Source of the DNA: an uncultured Lachnospiraceae bacterium
GTDB lineage: Bacteria; Bacillota; Clostridia; Lachnospirales; Lachnospiraceae
Length of the DNA: 40,061 bases
Assembly (NCBI GenBank): GCA_900315055.1
Contig: OMXP01000020.1
Span: 1 to 40,061 of the forward strand
Reading direction: 5' to 3'
Shown in pieces: positions 39,802 to 40,061 of this stretch. The translations under genes and the position numbers were made by a program. Numbering within the stretch: the first letter of the stretch is position 1; every line of letters starts with the position of its first letter. The notes beneath the pieces were generated by a model. That model ran no database searches and was not told the origin of the DNA. It was given only the letters and a program-made list of their open reading frames with translations.

Positions 39802-40061
39802 GACCTTACCTCCAGAATCATCTGTATTTCATTTGTTCTAGAAATAGTGTAACAGTAACAAGAGAACAAGACCATGGACAAAATTGCAAATTTGTACTAT
39901 CAGTCAGTTTTTCAGCACAAAAAATCCCGAACGGGATATCCGGGATCTTTTCTCCCTTTAAATACAAGAACCTCTAAACTTAGAACTATAGCCTGGAACC
40001 CTATGATTCCAGGAAAAATCATTGGTTGATACTAGCCGATCAACGGTAGAAAGGCGTTGTT
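39802..40061. other. Right-edge region without a recognised gene
   Basis: A/T-richer stretch. It should hold the promoter of the HdeD-family gene on the minus strand, though I see no clear -35/-10 pair. Beyond the terminator at 39919-39937 there are two inverted repeats, CCTGGAA/TTCCAGG near 39992-40014 and GTTGAT/ATCAAC near 40024-40043. A short open frame on the minus strand runs in from the right edge and stops at 39958; its 33 residues match nothing I know. Confidence 0.5.
39919..39937 (-). terminator. Intrinsic terminator for a transcript entering from the right
   Basis: On the minus strand ATCCCGTTCGGGAT (39924-39937) folds as a 5-bp stem with a GTTC loop and runs into TTTTTT. A second partner, CGGGAT at 39941-39946, allows an alternative stem that would act on the plus strand. 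No plus-strand gene needs it, so it most likely ends a minus-strand gene located beyond 40061. Confidence 0.7.

Noticed and set aside
1..40061. CRISPR array, insertion sequence or prophage
   Set aside because: No regularly spaced direct repeats, transposase, integrase or phage structural gene was found by reading both strands.
39958..40061. Partial minus-strand gene at the right edge
   Set aside because: The 33-residue open frame is too short and matches no family; only the terminator after it is supported.

Overview
The window looks like chromosomal DNA from a GC-rich member of the Bacillota, class Clostridia, most probably Lachnospiraceae. The supporting signs are strong purine-rich Shine-Dalgarno sites close to AGGAGG, the order dnaX-ybaB-recR, a fermentative and oxygen-protective gene set (pyrophosphate/ATP-type phosphofructokinase, lactate dehydrogenase family enzyme, rubrerythrin), a DUF5711 protein and an opp operon. 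No integrase, transposase, phage gene or CRISPR array was recognised. The family-level placement is inference.

Layout, left to right. Positions 1-424 hold no gene; they carry two tandem sigma70-type promoters on the minus strand, the second with A/T tracts upstream, which look like rRNA operon promoters firing off the left edge. Then, all on the minus strand, comes a replication/recombination operon: dnaX, ybaB, recR, galM, a DUF5711 beta-propeller membrane protein and cvpA, closed by a terminator at 425-451. Upstream of dnaX lies a phosphofructokinase gene. A tRNA-Ser(CGA) gene with its own consensus promoter and terminator sits at 7376-7463 on the plus strand. Next come L-asparaginase, a frameshifted RNase HI gene and an orphan RloA-like AAA ATPase, all minus. 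10860-16827 is a complete oppABCDF oligopeptide transporter operon. An L-lactate dehydrogenase family gene (minus) is divergent from a YgiD/DODA-type dioxygenase and rubrerythrin (plus).

20516-28319 is a four-gene SMC/nuclease operon that I read as a Wadjet-type plasmid defence system in the order jetD-jetA-jetB-jetC, followed by a ketopantoate reductase family gene. It is divergent from a heterodimeric ABC exporter (28419-31965). In Wadjet, JetC/JetA/JetB form an SMC-kleisin-kite loop-extruding motor and JetD is a toprim nuclease that cuts circular plasmid DNA; the motifs needed for that are visible here.

32057-37640 is a second accessory operon on the minus strand: a degenerate SWIM zinc-finger protein, two proteins resembling the SNF2-helicase-associated region but with no helicase motor, a TSUP membrane transporter and a DUF362 ferredoxin-like protein. 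The three tightly packed proteins share repeated modules with each other. I do not know a described system of this shape, and it is the best candidate for something new in the window. The right end holds a TIGR01440 protein, a monofunctional peptidoglycan glycosyltransferase, an HdeD/DUF308 membrane protein, and a minus-strand terminator for a transcript arriving from beyond the window.
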